25,550 bases of DNA, taken from positions 1-25,550 of the forward strand of contig JBCCFC010000016.1 in assembly GCA_039029935.1 (NCBI GenBank). Direction: 5' to 3'. The notes under the pieces are model-generated. The model did no database searches. It had not been told where the DNA came from and saw only the letters and a list, made by a program, of their open reading frames with translations. The stretch comes from G039029935 sp039029935. Its GTDB lineage: Bacteria; Chloroflexota; Anaerolineae; Caldilineales; Caldilineaceae. Made by a program: the position numbers and the translations under genes. This document shows positions 9,301-17,373 of the stretch, piece by piece. Each line of letters opens with the position of its first letter. Within the stretch, counting starts at the first letter, position 1.

Positions 9301-11921
9301 ACAGCTTCGGTGATCGTGTCGGATGTCGCAATCGCTGGTTGCCATGTCCCGCCATCTGTGCTGTAAAAAGCGCGCACCGTCATCGTATCCAAAGAGGTGT
9401 TGATTTGGTAGGGGAGCGTCACTTTTCCATTGCTGTGGACAGTCGCCAACGAATAGCCATTGGCAAGCGAGAGTCCTGTTTGGTCAAGCACAATTCCATT
9501 AAATTTGATGTTGGGCGTCGTTGAGGGTTGGGTGGCTTTATAGATATAGAGTTGATTGCTCCCCACGGGTTGCGGTTGCTCATCGTTCTCGTCTATGCTA
9601 GGGGGAGAGGGCTGTCTGTCCTGTTGGGGGAGTTCGAACTGCCCCGCAATTCTATTGGCAACCACGATATCCAGATAACCATCATTGTCGATATCGCCCC
9701 AGTCAATACCAAGCGACGCATCGGCGTCAGGTGACCGCCATACCGCGTTGAATTCGCTCTGTAACTCACCCTGATGGTTGAGGTAGACCCTGTTGTTGTC
9801 TTCGATATTGCTGACGGCAACATCCAAATCACCATCACTGTCCATATCCCCCACCACAACCGCCGAGGTCTCATCATTGTCCAGCGAGAGCCAACCCGCT
9901 TTTGTCTGCAAGGTGCCATCGACGTTGAAGTACACACGGTTCTCAGCATCGTTATTGGCTGCCACCAGATCAACCCAGCCATCCCCATTGATATCGCCCC
10001 ATGCAATGCCTTCTGTTTTCAACCGATCATCAGAAAGCCACACAGGGAGTGTTTGCATCACACCACCATTGTTGAGAAAAATCTCATTGGAATCATAAAG
10101 CGCGGCCGTTGCCAACTCTAAATCGCCATCGCCATCCATGTCGCCCCAAGCAACGGCATGACGGTTCACACCACTTTCTCCCAACAGTATCATGTCTGTA
10201 CCCAGACCTGTCCCCGTGTTGAGATAGATGACGACGACTTGATCTTGATGCACAACAGCCAGATCAAGATCGTTGTCATTATCCATGTCTGCCCATGCCA
10301 AATCATTGCTGTTATATGAATTTTCGGACTGCCAAGCGGGTGTCAAGTCAAGGACGCCGTTCTGGTTGAGGTAGACTTCATCTCTCCCTTCATTGGCAAC
10401 CGCCAGATCAATATCCTGATCGCCATCGACATCCCCCCAAGCCAGCCCTAAACTGCCGTTGGATGCAGCCGATGACCACGTGGGTGTCACTTGAATTCTG
10501 CCATTGACATTCAAAAACAATTGATTCGCTTGGGCGAAGTTGGCAACAGCAACATCCAAATCGCCATCGTTATCCACATCACCCAACGCCACCGCATGTG
10601 AATTGATAAGTGCGCCATCAAATCCGGACTCTGTGGTTGCACTCTCAATAAGGCGACTAAACTTTACATTGTGATTGAGATACATTTTGGTGACGCCTTC
10701 CTGATTGCCTGCACCGATATCAAGATCGCCATCCCCATCCACATCGACCCAGGCGACGCTATATGTCTGCTCTGCTGTCTGGGTTGACCAGAGAGGTGTC
10801 GTATCCAGAAGTACGGTCATGACATCACCGTCGCGGACATTTTGCAGTTGATTGTAATAGAGTTGCAGATTCTGATCCGTATTGCCAACCATCAGGTCCA
10901 GATCATTATCGTTATCGACATCCCCCCATGCCACGCTTTGAGTCTCTTGGAAATCCTCCGCGCTAGAGGACCAAGAGGGCGTTGTCTCGAGTATTGTTCC
11001 CAAATTTAGATAGACTTTGTTGGTGTCAGAGATACTGCCCGTTGCCAAATCAATCGCATCATCGTCGTTGACATCGCCCCAGGCCAGGCTGCTTGTGCTA
11101 TGGCTAACGTCAGCGGACCAATCTGGCGTTGTGGAGAGCGCAACTGCCTGTGTATCGCCTTTGTTGAGATAAATGCGAACGGGGGAGAGTAAGTTGCCAA
11201 CCGCCAAGTCAGGCAGATCGTCATCGTTGACATCGCCCCACGCAAGGCTTGTGGTGGTTTCGCTGGCACTGGCGGACCAGTAGACTGTGCTTGCCAGCGT
11301 CCCCGCATTGTTCAAGTAAATCTCGACAGGGGCACCGTAGTTGCCAAGCGTCAAGTCAAGATAGCCATCGTCGTTGATATCCGCCCACGCAATCCCGCGT
11401 GTATCTCGGCTGATAGGGGATGTCCACAGTGGTGTTGTCGAAAGTATACCGGCTTGATTCTCGTAGACAAGGCTGCTGGCATTGCTGTTGCCCACCGCCA
11501 AATCAAGATCGCCATCCTTATCTACATCGCCCCAAGCAATGCTCATTGTGGCGTCTGTACGCTCTGACATCCACACGGGTTCATTCGTAAGAAGCTCAGT
11601 CCCCGTTGTCTCAACACTTTGCACATTTAAATAAACAAGTGTCGGGCCAACCCTCGTCCCAACCGCTAAATCGGGATCACCATCATTATCAACATCTCCC
11701 CAGGCGATGCTCGTTGTCTCGTACTCGCTATCATCTGCATACCAATCCGCAATCGTATTGAGCGTGAGGTCACCCGCACCACCTGTGGTTTGTATCAGGG
11801 GATTGGCATAGAGGGTTGAGGGGAAGAGGGTTTGCATGGGCGAGAGCCAAAAGATGATTGCCCATAACAGCGTGAATCCGACTCGATAGTATGTTTTCTT
11901 TGATAGTGATGTTGGCAGCAT
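6303..11921 (-). CDS. Secreted FG-GAP double-propeller protein with metzincin-like peptidase motif
   Basis: The product has 1872 residues. Residues 1-40 form a signal peptide (basic start, then hydrophobic 15-27). Fourteen FG-GAP/VCBS units of the form AWGDVDNDGDLDLAVGN lie at about 73-760, 47-59 residues apart. That number fits two seven-bladed calcium-binding beta-propellers. After beta-rich domains, FAHELSHYLFYLQDNY (1176-1191) is a zinc site of the HExxH-x6-D kind known from CLCA-type metzincins, with CLGAMNN (M1210) as a possible Met-turn. The usual glycine of the motif is replaced. TAGWNLFAYPIQ...GYWIHV (1629-1700) and a Cys-containing 'AWINGVQCG' domain (1756-1850) precede the tail IYLPVVR, a pattern common in Chloroflexota secreted proteins. 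AAAGGAAAA before the ATG is a good ribosome binding site. The gene begins 16 bp after the CHAT gene, so the two should be co-transcribed. Confidence 0.88.
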   Translation of the reverse strand: MLPTSLSKKTYYRVGFTLLWAIIFWLSPMQTLFPSTLYANPLIQTTGGAGDLTLNTIADWYADDSEYETTSIAWGDVDNDGDPDLAVGTRVGPTLVYLNVQSVETTGTELLTNEPVWMSERTDATMSIAWGDVDKDGDLDLAVGNSNASSLVYENQAGILSTTPLWTSPISRDTRGIAWADINDDGYLDLTLGNYGAPVEIYLNNAGTLASTVYWSASASETTTSLAWGDVNDDDLPDLAVGNLLSPVRIYLNKGDTQAVALSTTPDWSADVSHSTSSLAWGDVNDDDAIDLATGSISDTNKVYLNLGTILETTPSWSSSAEDFQETQSVAWGDVDNDNDLDLMVGNTDQNLQLYYNQLQNVRDGDVMTVLLDTTPLWSTQTAEQTYSVAWVDVDGDGDLDIGAGNQEGVTKMYLNHNVKFSRLIESATTESGFDGALINSHAVALGDVDNDGDLDVAVANFAQANQLFLNVNGRIQVTPTWSSAASNGSLGLAWGDVDGDQDIDLAVANEGRDEVYLNQNGVLDLTPAWQSENSYNSNDLAWADMDNDNDLDLAVVHQDQVVVIYLNTGTGLGTDMILLGESGVNRHAVAWGDMDGDGDLELATAALYDSNEIFLNNGGVMQTLPVWLSDDRLKTEGIAWGDINGDGWVDLVAANNDAENRVYFNVDGTLQTKAGWLSLDNDETSAVVVGDMDSDGDLDVAVSNIEDNNRVYLNHQGELQSEFNAVWRSPDADASLGIDWGDIDNDGYLDIVVANRIAGQFELPQQDRQPSPPSIDENDEQPQPVGSNQLYIYKATQPSTTPNIKFNGIVLDQTGLSLANGYSLATVHSNGKVTLPYQINTSLDTMTVRAFYSTDGGTWQPAIATSDTITEAVATNTPQTFTWDVYASGLFGQNSNVTLLLEAYPPAGVIHDGLPLMLERPLFNAHTRPFRVQGNTIQVFTQVTDGNGTTTQVPQPDASLYVIPIGAIDGGVLVDSNDNIIRTDQQGILQSNALFDNIDQFVAIAPISATQSYSLYYTSAAVTSSGLALSPLSTTGLHTLVTSPTNPLLIFNLDVSLEWDARLDTGFLAQLEADIYHTAEMLYDWTNGQATLGDVTIYHDKEQWDNADVQIYASNRLRPNADIGGIVAATANETLVVSGATTLVHYTPGAVRMGVVWSRFSNSVNAVGGDWPRAFAHELSHYLFYLQDNYLGLADDDTLIRVDTCLGAMNNPYQDEETEFRPQSDWLPDCEETLSNQLLGRSDWETIVTHYPFLHAPTAPYLEMNQGPTQLPLNITDVSFSTPMTETEVFDAPLFSLINAEGGHYQPGDHARAFLFRSPTVITETVANATQLIDLGRPTYDYVRGWGAQEGDRLCVFETETLRSGCQSLESESDYVTMGIYDTWRPQVQLSIISSSTITMSVAGVDSIALTENLPLKAQLFPSTDNLPTTISLVYANGVFQGTFNLPEPAPSAQIVLWVDESNPQRLIVVDYGLGGAPIDLDGYELLARQTIDSHVDNAPATSSDVQLMLYVPQQDFRPGEFHSIQSTPFLPEAPSWMTIIGKGYYISASENAPSVAGSSMRFRYLIDEIPPGEEDFLTIHRYDEAGPRWEQLNTTLLEDSSASEALGIASEPGLYALMSTLEIPLRTAGWNLFAYPIQERRTITHALASLRHDYNLVYGYNGNDMSDPWRGFSPDPTVPAWANELKHLDFGRGYWIHVDQQIILSMSNVTNDDHTSNETRTHKSGHPTLSPQDAPFTAGIHNSSDSHQYAALPPSTFYGHIIPAAGPPPRVGESVTAWINGVQCGQGSTQTVTEGGRERLVYVVDVQSVHLTDGTCGVAGQEISFQVNGRTIAAKGTWDNSQYQALDLTLGSGGSEQPGLENHIYLPVVR

Positions 11922-11937
11922 TGATTTTCCTTTATGT

Positions 11938-14900
11938 TTATCGAAGTTGGCTACATTCGAGGGCGTCGCGCTCTGCGCCTAAACGCTCAAAGGTTGCCTC
12001 CGCCTCATCCAGCAGTTCATCCACGTTGATCGTGTGCTGCAATGCACTGCGGTCAAATTTGAGCAAATACCGTGCCAGCGCGACTTGTGTCCGGGCATGA
12101 TCATACGGCTCCTTCTTGAGCAGATCGAGGCTGCGTGTAAAGGCATCATCGACAACAGCCATATCCTGAGCAGTCATATCCTGAGCAGTCATATCCTGAG
12201 CAGTCATCAATTCACCAGCACTATATACCTGTGCCAAGACGCGTAACCCTTTACCTATTTCCGATTTAGATGATAATTCTTCTGCTATGGTGACAGATTT
12301 TGTTGCCGCTGTCAATGCATTATTTGTCTGATTTTGCAATAGGTAGGCTTGCGCAAAACGGCGATGGATATCGGGCAGCACGGCCTGGAAACCGCTGTCC
12401 TCGGCCATCTTCTCGGCCTCGGCCAACATCATCACGGCGAGGGCAACTCTATCTGCCGATTTCTGTCGGATATAGAGCCGTGCTAGATAGGAGCGACCGA
12501 GCATTTGGAAACGCTTCAGGTTGTGGGTTTCGGCCATCAATAAGGTCTGTTGCAAATAGGTTTCGGCAGTGGTATCGTCGCCCAAATCGGTGGCGATAAA
12601 CCCAGCGTTGAGTTGAAGACGGGTTTGGATAACGATACTGCCTGTCTGCCCAGAGATTTCAATGGCACGGTGCAAATAGTCGAGTGCCTGTTGCCATTCA
12701 CCCATAAAAAACACCACGCCCATGAGGTTGTTGAGAATAAGCCCTTGCTGCATGGCATAACCGATTTCTTCGGCCAGCTTTAACGCCTGTAAAAGGGTAT
12801 CACGCCCCTGCTCATAGTGGCGTAGTTGCACATAGATTTGCCCAAGCACGGTCAAGCCATGTAGACGTGTACGTTGATTGCGTTGCTCATGGGGTAACTG
12901 ATCCAGCCCAATTTGCACCAAGCGCAACCCCTCCTGCGCATCCCCTTCCTGCAAGCGTACCGACGCCATCACAATATGCAACCCCGCCTCCGTCTGTGGA
13001 AAGGTAAAGGGTTTGATCGCATTCTTTTCATCCAATTTATCGAGCAAATTATCTAAGGATGCGGTTTGCCTACGTCTACGTGGTTTATCTGGCTTGACTT
13101 CTTTAGATTCGGTTTGTTTAGCGCGGGTACTTTTTCTACGCGAGGCTCTTTTTCTCGGTTCGGATATGTCCACGAGTTTTCCAAAGATGCGATCAATGGC
13201 CTTGCCCTCTGTCTGCTCCTTGATGATATCAAACCCACGTTCAACCCAGCGGTCTGCATCGTGCAAAGAATGATTGAGCAATGTGTACCCTGCCCACAGA
13301 CAAATTTCGGCACGGCTTTGATAGATAGGGGGTGAGTCAGGTACGTGAGAAAGCTGGGTCATGGCCTCTTGATAGCTTTCACGCGCCAGTTCAATCTCGC
13401 TACGTTGGCGATAGATTAAACCCTTGGCTGCACAGACCTTTGCCCAAAGTTCTGGTTCCAACTTGCGTGGATTCAGCGTATTCAATAAGCTGAGGATGGG
13501 CGTTGTGTTTCCGGATTGTCGTATATCGTGCATATACGCAGTCACCAGTTCTGCTGCCTCTTCAACCTCACCCGCCTTTTCCATATGGTATGCCGCCAGA
13601 TAGGGGTCAAACTCTTCCTCTCGATGGTATTCACCCGCACGGAAATGCATGGCACGTCGCTCTCGTCGCCCCAAGCGATCATAGTAAAACGCACGTATAA
13701 TCGGGTTTTGATAGTACCGATGTTTCGCATGTTCATTATCGACCAGCAGCAGATTAAGCTGACTCAACTCTGTTAGAATATGCCATGTGTGTTCATGCTC
13801 GGTGACAAACTCAATGACATCACGCGAAGAGAGATGTCCCATCAACACGGCGATGCCAGACATAACCTCGCGCGCATCCTCATCCAGGGTGTCATCAATC
13901 TCAGCAACCAGATACCGTTCGACATCGTTGGTCATCGCCAAACGTTCAATCACCCGTTCAGGCTTGCCCGTCTGTTTGATTGCCTCAATCGCCAGATGCA
14001 AAAATTGCACATTGCCATCGGTACGTTCATGCAATGCATGGTAGAGAGAGCCATCCAGTGTGATGCCATTGGCCTGTAAGAGTTGCAAGCTATCATGGGG
14101 TGTCATCCCTTCTAAGGGGATCATCTGACTTATAGGCACAAAATCAGGTACTTGCTGCGAGGTAATAATCAACTGGAGCTTGCCATCAGCAATCAGTGTG
14201 CGCAATTTCTCGACCAACATATCGCTGTTAAGGATGGAATCTTCATTGATGAAATGAATATCGTCGAGGCAGATGGCATACTTGTCCTTGCTCAATAGCT
14301 GCACTGCATAGTCTAACAGCACAGGTGCTGGTGGTAGCGTCCCGCCTGTTTGATACATGCTCTGAATCATCTCCCATAGATCGGGCTGTTTGTGCCATGC
14401 TAAAAATGCAGCCAATTTCCAGATGAGGACATTGGCATCTTCGTCAGGACGAAACGAATACCAAAAGACTTTCTTGTGATCATCATAAACATATCTGCGC
14501 ACCAATTCTGCTGCGAGCGCGGTCTTGCCTGTCCCCAACATGCCTGTAATCACGGTACGACCTAGCTTCTGGATTTCCTTATGATAGACAGCCAGTTCGC
14601 GTTCTCGTCCCACAAACCCATCAAGAACAAATGGCGGTGGTGTTGGTTCTGGCGGTGGTGGAATTTGTAGCGATGTCGTGGCAGGTTCAGGCTCGTCAAG
14701 CTCAAAGAGTCGCCCATCCTTAGAGCGCATAAAGAGTACTGGCACAACCCAATCTAGCGCAGTAGTATCGCCATCCATATAGATGCCTTTGCGCGCCTCG
14801 GCAACAGAGGCATCAACAGGATAGCCTGTGGCAAGGCTGCGATAAAATTCACGCGAGAAAACATGGGCCGCATGGTCGCTAATGGGGTATTGCATGGCGA

Positions 14901-15825
14901 TGACGGCAGAGAGTTTGCGTTGCAGAATCAGCGGGGCCAGTCCGGCCAGTGGACGGATGGAAGAGGCAGTGGCGGTCTGACAGGCATTAAGGATGACCAA
15001 GCGTGTATCATTACTCCCCGTAAAAAACTCGCGGAAAGTGCGTTCGTTGACAGGTTCAGCATTGCCCTCATCATCTTCCAACACAACATGCGCCACGTCA
15101 CCATCATACACGCCATGCCCGATAAAGTGAAAGATGTGCGGTCGAAAGGAGCGCATCGCTTGGCTGATGTTGGCAGGTGTGCCATGATCGACAATATGCA
15201 CTTGGATACGGTCTTGGTCAACCAAATCAGAGAGTGCTTCGAGAATGATGGTCTGTTCTTGTGCGGTGTCAATCTCGTCAAAGCCCAGCGGACCAAGGTC
15301 ATCAGGGCTGGCAATCACAATCAATAGACGCAACGGCGGTGTAATCTGCATCGGGCGAGCAGGGAGACGTGCTGGCACATAGCGGACCAAGGGTAGTTCT
15401 GGCGAAATCGCGATAAACGCGTCCTCATCACCATCAAAGAGCAGTTCCCACGGCAGCGTTGCCAGTTCCGGTGCTTCAATACGCAGGCGAATGCGTAGGT
15501 GTTGCGCTGCGTCATCCTCCTCATCGTAATCACGCCCCCGCACCAAGTTGATGCTTGAGCGCAGGAGAGAGATAATCTCGTCAGGAAAGACTTCCTCAAA
15601 AAGAAACGCCCCGACATCCTGCAAGAATTCGGCATCAAAGTCGCCATCTTCTAAGGCTGCTAACGCATCCTGTAACTCCTCATCCTGTGGGTCGATTGTA
15701 GAAATACCTGTGCCTTCACCTGCTGGTGCTTGCGTAATGGTTAACGGGTAGGTGGCATCGGCAGAGGCTTGGCCGATGAGGAGTTCAAACACGTCGTACG
15801 TTGGCTGTGATGAATGGTTGGTCAT
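11938..15825 (-). CDS. CHAT protease - STAND ATPase - TPR protein
   Basis: The product has 1295 residues. A CHAT (caspase-like, clan CD) domain spans about 100-375, with the catalytic pair in FHFIGHG (H237) and VILNACQTA (C282). A Pro-rich linker (385-398) leads to a STAND-type NTPase: FVGRERE (404-410), Walker A GMLGTGKT (428-435), Walker B YAICLDD (516-522) and LIITSQ (552-557). From about 730 to the end are TPR-like helical repeats, interrupted by a very basic insert (890-920, RKRASRRKS and PRRRRQ) and a MTAQD repeat near 1207. CHAT-TPR proteins act as sensors or proteases that become active on a trigger (known for Craspase TPR-CHAT and gasdermin-linked proteases). The trigger and substrate here are unknown. 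There is no signal peptide, so it is probably cytosolic. No clear Shine-Dalgarno precedes the ATG. The secreted metzincin/propeller gene follows in the same operon. Confidence 0.9.
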   Translation of the reverse strand: MTNHSSQPTYDVFELLIGQASADATYPLTITQAPAGEGTGISTIDPQDEELQDALAALEDGDFDAEFLQDVGAFLFEEVFPDEIISLLRSSINLVRGRDYDEEDDAAQHLRIRLRIEAPELATLPWELLFDGDEDAFIAISPELPLVRYVPARLPARPMQITPPLRLLIVIASPDDLGPLGFDEIDTAQEQTIILEALSDLVDQDRIQVHIVDHGTPANISQAMRSFRPHIFHFIGHGVYDGDVAHVVLEDDEGNAEPVNERTFREFFTGSNDTRLVILNACQTATASSIRPLAGLAPLILQRKLSAVIAMQYPISDHAAHVFSREFYRSLATGYPVDASVAEARKGIYMDGDTTALDWVVPVLFMRSKDGRLFELDEPEPATTSLQIPPPPEPTPPPFVLDGFVGRERELAVYHKEIQKLGRTVITGMLGTGKTALAAELVRRYVYDDHKKVFWYSFRPDEDANVLIWKLAAFLAWHKQPDLWEMIQSMYQTGGTLPPAPVLLDYAVQLLSKDKYAICLDDIHFINEDSILNSDMLVEKLRTLIADGKLQLIITSQQVPDFVPISQMIPLEGMTPHDSLQLLQANGITLDGSLYHALHERTDGNVQFLHLAIEAIKQTGKPERVIERLAMTNDVERYLVAEIDDTLDEDAREVMSGIAVLMGHLSSRDVIEFVTEHEHTWHILTELSQLNLLLVDNEHAKHRYYQNPIIRAFYYDRLGRRERRAMHFRAGEYHREEEFDPYLAAYHMEKAGEVEEAAELVTAYMHDIRQSGNTTPILSLLNTLNPRKLEPELWAKVCAAKGLIYRQRSEIELARESYQEAMTQLSHVPDSPPIYQSRAEICLWAGYTLLNHSLHDADRWVERGFDIIKEQTEGKAIDRIFGKLVDISEPRKRASRRKSTRAKQTESKEVKPDKPRRRRQTASLDNLLDKLDEKNAIKPFTFPQTEAGLHIVMASVRLQEGDAQEGLRLVQIGLDQLPHEQRNQRTRLHGLTVLGQIYVQLRHYEQGRDTLLQALKLAEEIGYAMQQGLILNNLMGVVFFMGEWQQALDYLHRAIEISGQTGSIVIQTRLQLNAGFIATDLGDDTTAETYLQQTLLMAETHNLKRFQMLGRSYLARLYIRQKSADRVALAVMMLAEAEKMAEDSGFQAVLPDIHRRFAQAYLLQNQTNNALTAATKSVTIAEELSSKSEIGKGLRVLAQVYSAGELMTAQDMTAQDMTAQDMAVVDDAFTRSLDLLKKEPYDHARTQVALARYLLKFDRSALQHTINVDELLDEAEATFERLGAERDALECSQLR
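12160..12204 (-). repeat. Perfect 15-bp tandem triplication in the CHAT-TPR gene
   Basis: Three identical 15-bp copies encode MTAQD three times (residues about 1207-1222) in the C-terminal TPR region. Identity at every base indicates a very recent expansion, and the reading frame is kept. Confidence 0.95.
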
Positions 15826-15876
15826 AAACGTTTGTGCGTTAGTTTGCAGTGGTGTGTGATGATAGTTGACGTAGGC

Positions 15877-15917
15877 GATGGTGTGTCGAGTTTTTTGAAA
15901 AAACTCGGCACACCATC
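15877..15917. repeat. Long hairpin (20-bp arms), possible terminator or palindromic repeat
   Basis: The arms at 15877-15896 and 15898-15917 are inverted copies with one mismatch (T versus C, a G-U pair in RNA) around a single base. The inner part of the stem is T6/A6 and the outer part is GC-containing. It lies 52 bp before the CHAT start and after the nuclease remnant. It could end leftward transcription from the nuclease gene or be a dispersed palindrome. The T-run is inside the stem rather than after it, so it is not a standard rho-independent terminator. Confidence 0.7.
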
Positions 15918-15937
15918 ATTACGCTTGCTTTGGTGGT

Positions 15938-16015
15938 CTAAACGGCTATAGGATGTTGTAAAATTTCGTCAGGTTCATCAATCTCAAATACATCATTGTT
16001 AAATCTATCCAAGAT
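15938..16015 (-). pseudogene. Eroded duplicate of the 3' end of the neighbouring Rpn-family gene
   Basis: Read leftward, this stretch ends FEIDEPDEILQHPIAV-stop. The intact neighbour ends VEIEDPEQISQYLPAMAV-stop, and the DNA around both stop codons is almost the same (TCTAAACGGCyATAG). The similarity fades upstream, where a stop codon interrupts the frame. It is a leftover C-terminus of a second copy, 98 bp from the intact stop. Confidence 0.65.
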
Positions 16016-16035
16016 TTATTTATCGAATCGACAAT

Positions 16036-17106
16036 CTAAACGGCCATAGCAGGAAGATACTGTGAAATCTGCTCAGGGTCCTCAATCTCAACAGCATAAT
16101 AGACCAAAGATTCTAGCTCTTCCTTGTCAAAAATATTCTCCAATAAATTTTGAACCAGATTTCTGAAATCTTTGGTCAATTCAAAACGGCGATTCAATAT
16201 GTTCAGAACAGTTTCTCGTTGATTTTTAAGGTGCCCTTCTTCAATACCTTCAAGTTTGCCCCGATCATAGCTTTTGCGCTCAAAATCCATCATATACATC
16301 ATTTTATTTTCCTCCTCAATCGTACTCCATTCAATTTGAAATGCTTCCTGCAATGGGTCTGGCAGTGCCATCATCCAATCCACAAAACGGACCAGCCGAA
16401 TAATCTTTGCGTCTTTGATGCCACGTTTATAGAGTTCACGCACCATCCACACTTTCCAGCGCAGTCGTTCTTCATGGTCATGCAATGTCTCCATCGTTTT
16501 CAGATTTGCCATCGTCACAACCGCAAAAGGGTTTGGATTTTGTTCCAACTCAGCCCATTTGGGCTTGTAATCCAACAGCTTCTTGGTCAAGAACTCAAAA
16601 TGAATTTTGCAGCCCCAACGTTCCTTTTTATATTCCTTGGGCTTCCAGCTTGCATCATCGTCGGTCAAAATGGCGATAGAGACAACGTGCGTTTTGTATT
16701 TGTCATAGATGCGATAATGATAAATATACATGCGCTCTTCAAACTGCGCTTCACGCGCACCTTGCACCTCAACATGCATTAATACATGCATCTCACTGCC
16801 ATCGTTGAGCCAGACCTTTACTAATTTATCGGCATAGCGACGCCCCGTTTCGGCATCACCGACAATCTGCTGCAACTCTTTGTCCAAAAACTCCGGAGCT
16901 TTGGTCCAGTCAATTTCAGGATGGAGGTCTGGCAAATAGAAGAGGATAAAGTCCTCAAAATCCTCAAGAATCTCTTTCCACGGGCTGTCGTAGTCGGCAC
17001 GGAAGACTTTTTCTTTTTCCGCATTATCGTTCTCAGATAGCTGTGCTTGGTCAATCAGATATGTATTGGATTGCTTATTTGGGTTGGCTTGATGTTGTTT
17101 TGTCAT
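16036..17106 (-). CDS. Rpn-family PD-(D/E)XK nuclease-like protein (recombination-promoting nuclease / putative transposase)
   Basis: The product has 356 residues from the chosen start. DYDSPWKEILEDFEDFILF (38-56), FLDKELQQIV (73-82) and the core D93-K94 with HVEVQG (E113, Q115) match the ExQ variant of the PD-(D/E)XK fold seen in Rpn/YhgA-like proteins, which promote DNA cleavage and recombination. RMYIYHYRIYDKY (125-137) is also typical. The frame is open back to 17178, but that start has no ribosome binding site and adds 24 unusual residues. The ATG at 17106 follows GGGGAAC and gives the usual family N-terminus. The C-terminal third (helical, Glu/Lys-rich) is a family tail. Members often occur in many copies per genome, and a decayed 3' copy lies just downstream. 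Confidence 0.82.
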   Translation of the reverse strand: MTKQHQANPNKQSNTYLIDQAQLSENDNAEKEKVFRADYDSPWKEILEDFEDFILFYLPDLHPEIDWTKAPEFLDKELQQIVGDAETGRRYADKLVKVWLNDGSEMHVLMHVEVQGAREAQFEERMYIYHYRIYDKYKTHVVSIAILTDDDASWKPKEYKKERWGCKIHFEFLTKKLLDYKPKWAELEQNPNPFAVVTMANLKTMETLHDHEERLRWKVWMVRELYKRGIKDAKIIRLVRFVDWMMALPDPLQEAFQIEWSTIEEENKMMYMMDFERKSYDRGKLEGIEEGHLKNQRETVLNILNRRFELTKDFRNLVQNLLENIFDKEELESLVYYAVEIEDPEQISQYLPAMAV

Positions 17107-17202
17107 TGTTCCCCACTTGATCGCTGATATGAATATGGTTAGAGAACAAAGGGTAGCACAGATTTTCTTGCGTGTCAAATGTCATTTGAGTCGCAGTTGC
17201 TT

Positions 17203-17236
17203 AGGCATCCTGCCTGAGCATCGGGCGACAGCCCGA
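17203..17236. repeat. Two adjacent small hairpins
   Basis: AGGCA-TCC-TGCCT (17203-17215) is followed after five bases by TCGGGC-GACA-GCCCGA (17221-17236). Both are perfect palindromic stems and are more GC-rich than their surroundings. They lie in the non-coding stretch upstream of the Rpn-family gene and look like a REP-type unit. No function is evident. Confidence 0.55.
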
Positions 17237-17297
17237 ATGACTTTCCTCATCCATAGCGACTCACACTCATATACATCATATTTGATGAGTGCTTATA

Positions 17298-17365
17298 TGC
17301 ATTACATTGGTCCAATAGGCTGAATAATGCATTAATTTTTCAACCTATTGGACCAATGTAATGCA
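17298..17365. repeat. Perfect 22-bp inverted repeat with 24-bp loop
   Basis: Arms 17298-17319 and 17344-17365 are exact inverted copies (TGCATTACATTGGTCCAATAGG). They lie 8 bp after the stop codon of the glycoside hydrolase gene and about 190 bp before the nuclease start. No T-run follows on either strand. It may still stop transcription, or it may be a small non-autonomous element. Confidence 0.85.
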
Positions 17366-17373
17366 CCGAATAT

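Noticed and set aside
17107..17178. N-terminal extension of the Rpn-family gene
   Set aside because: The 24 extra residues (MTRKKICATLCS...) have no ribosome binding site and do not fit the family, while the ATG at 17106 does.
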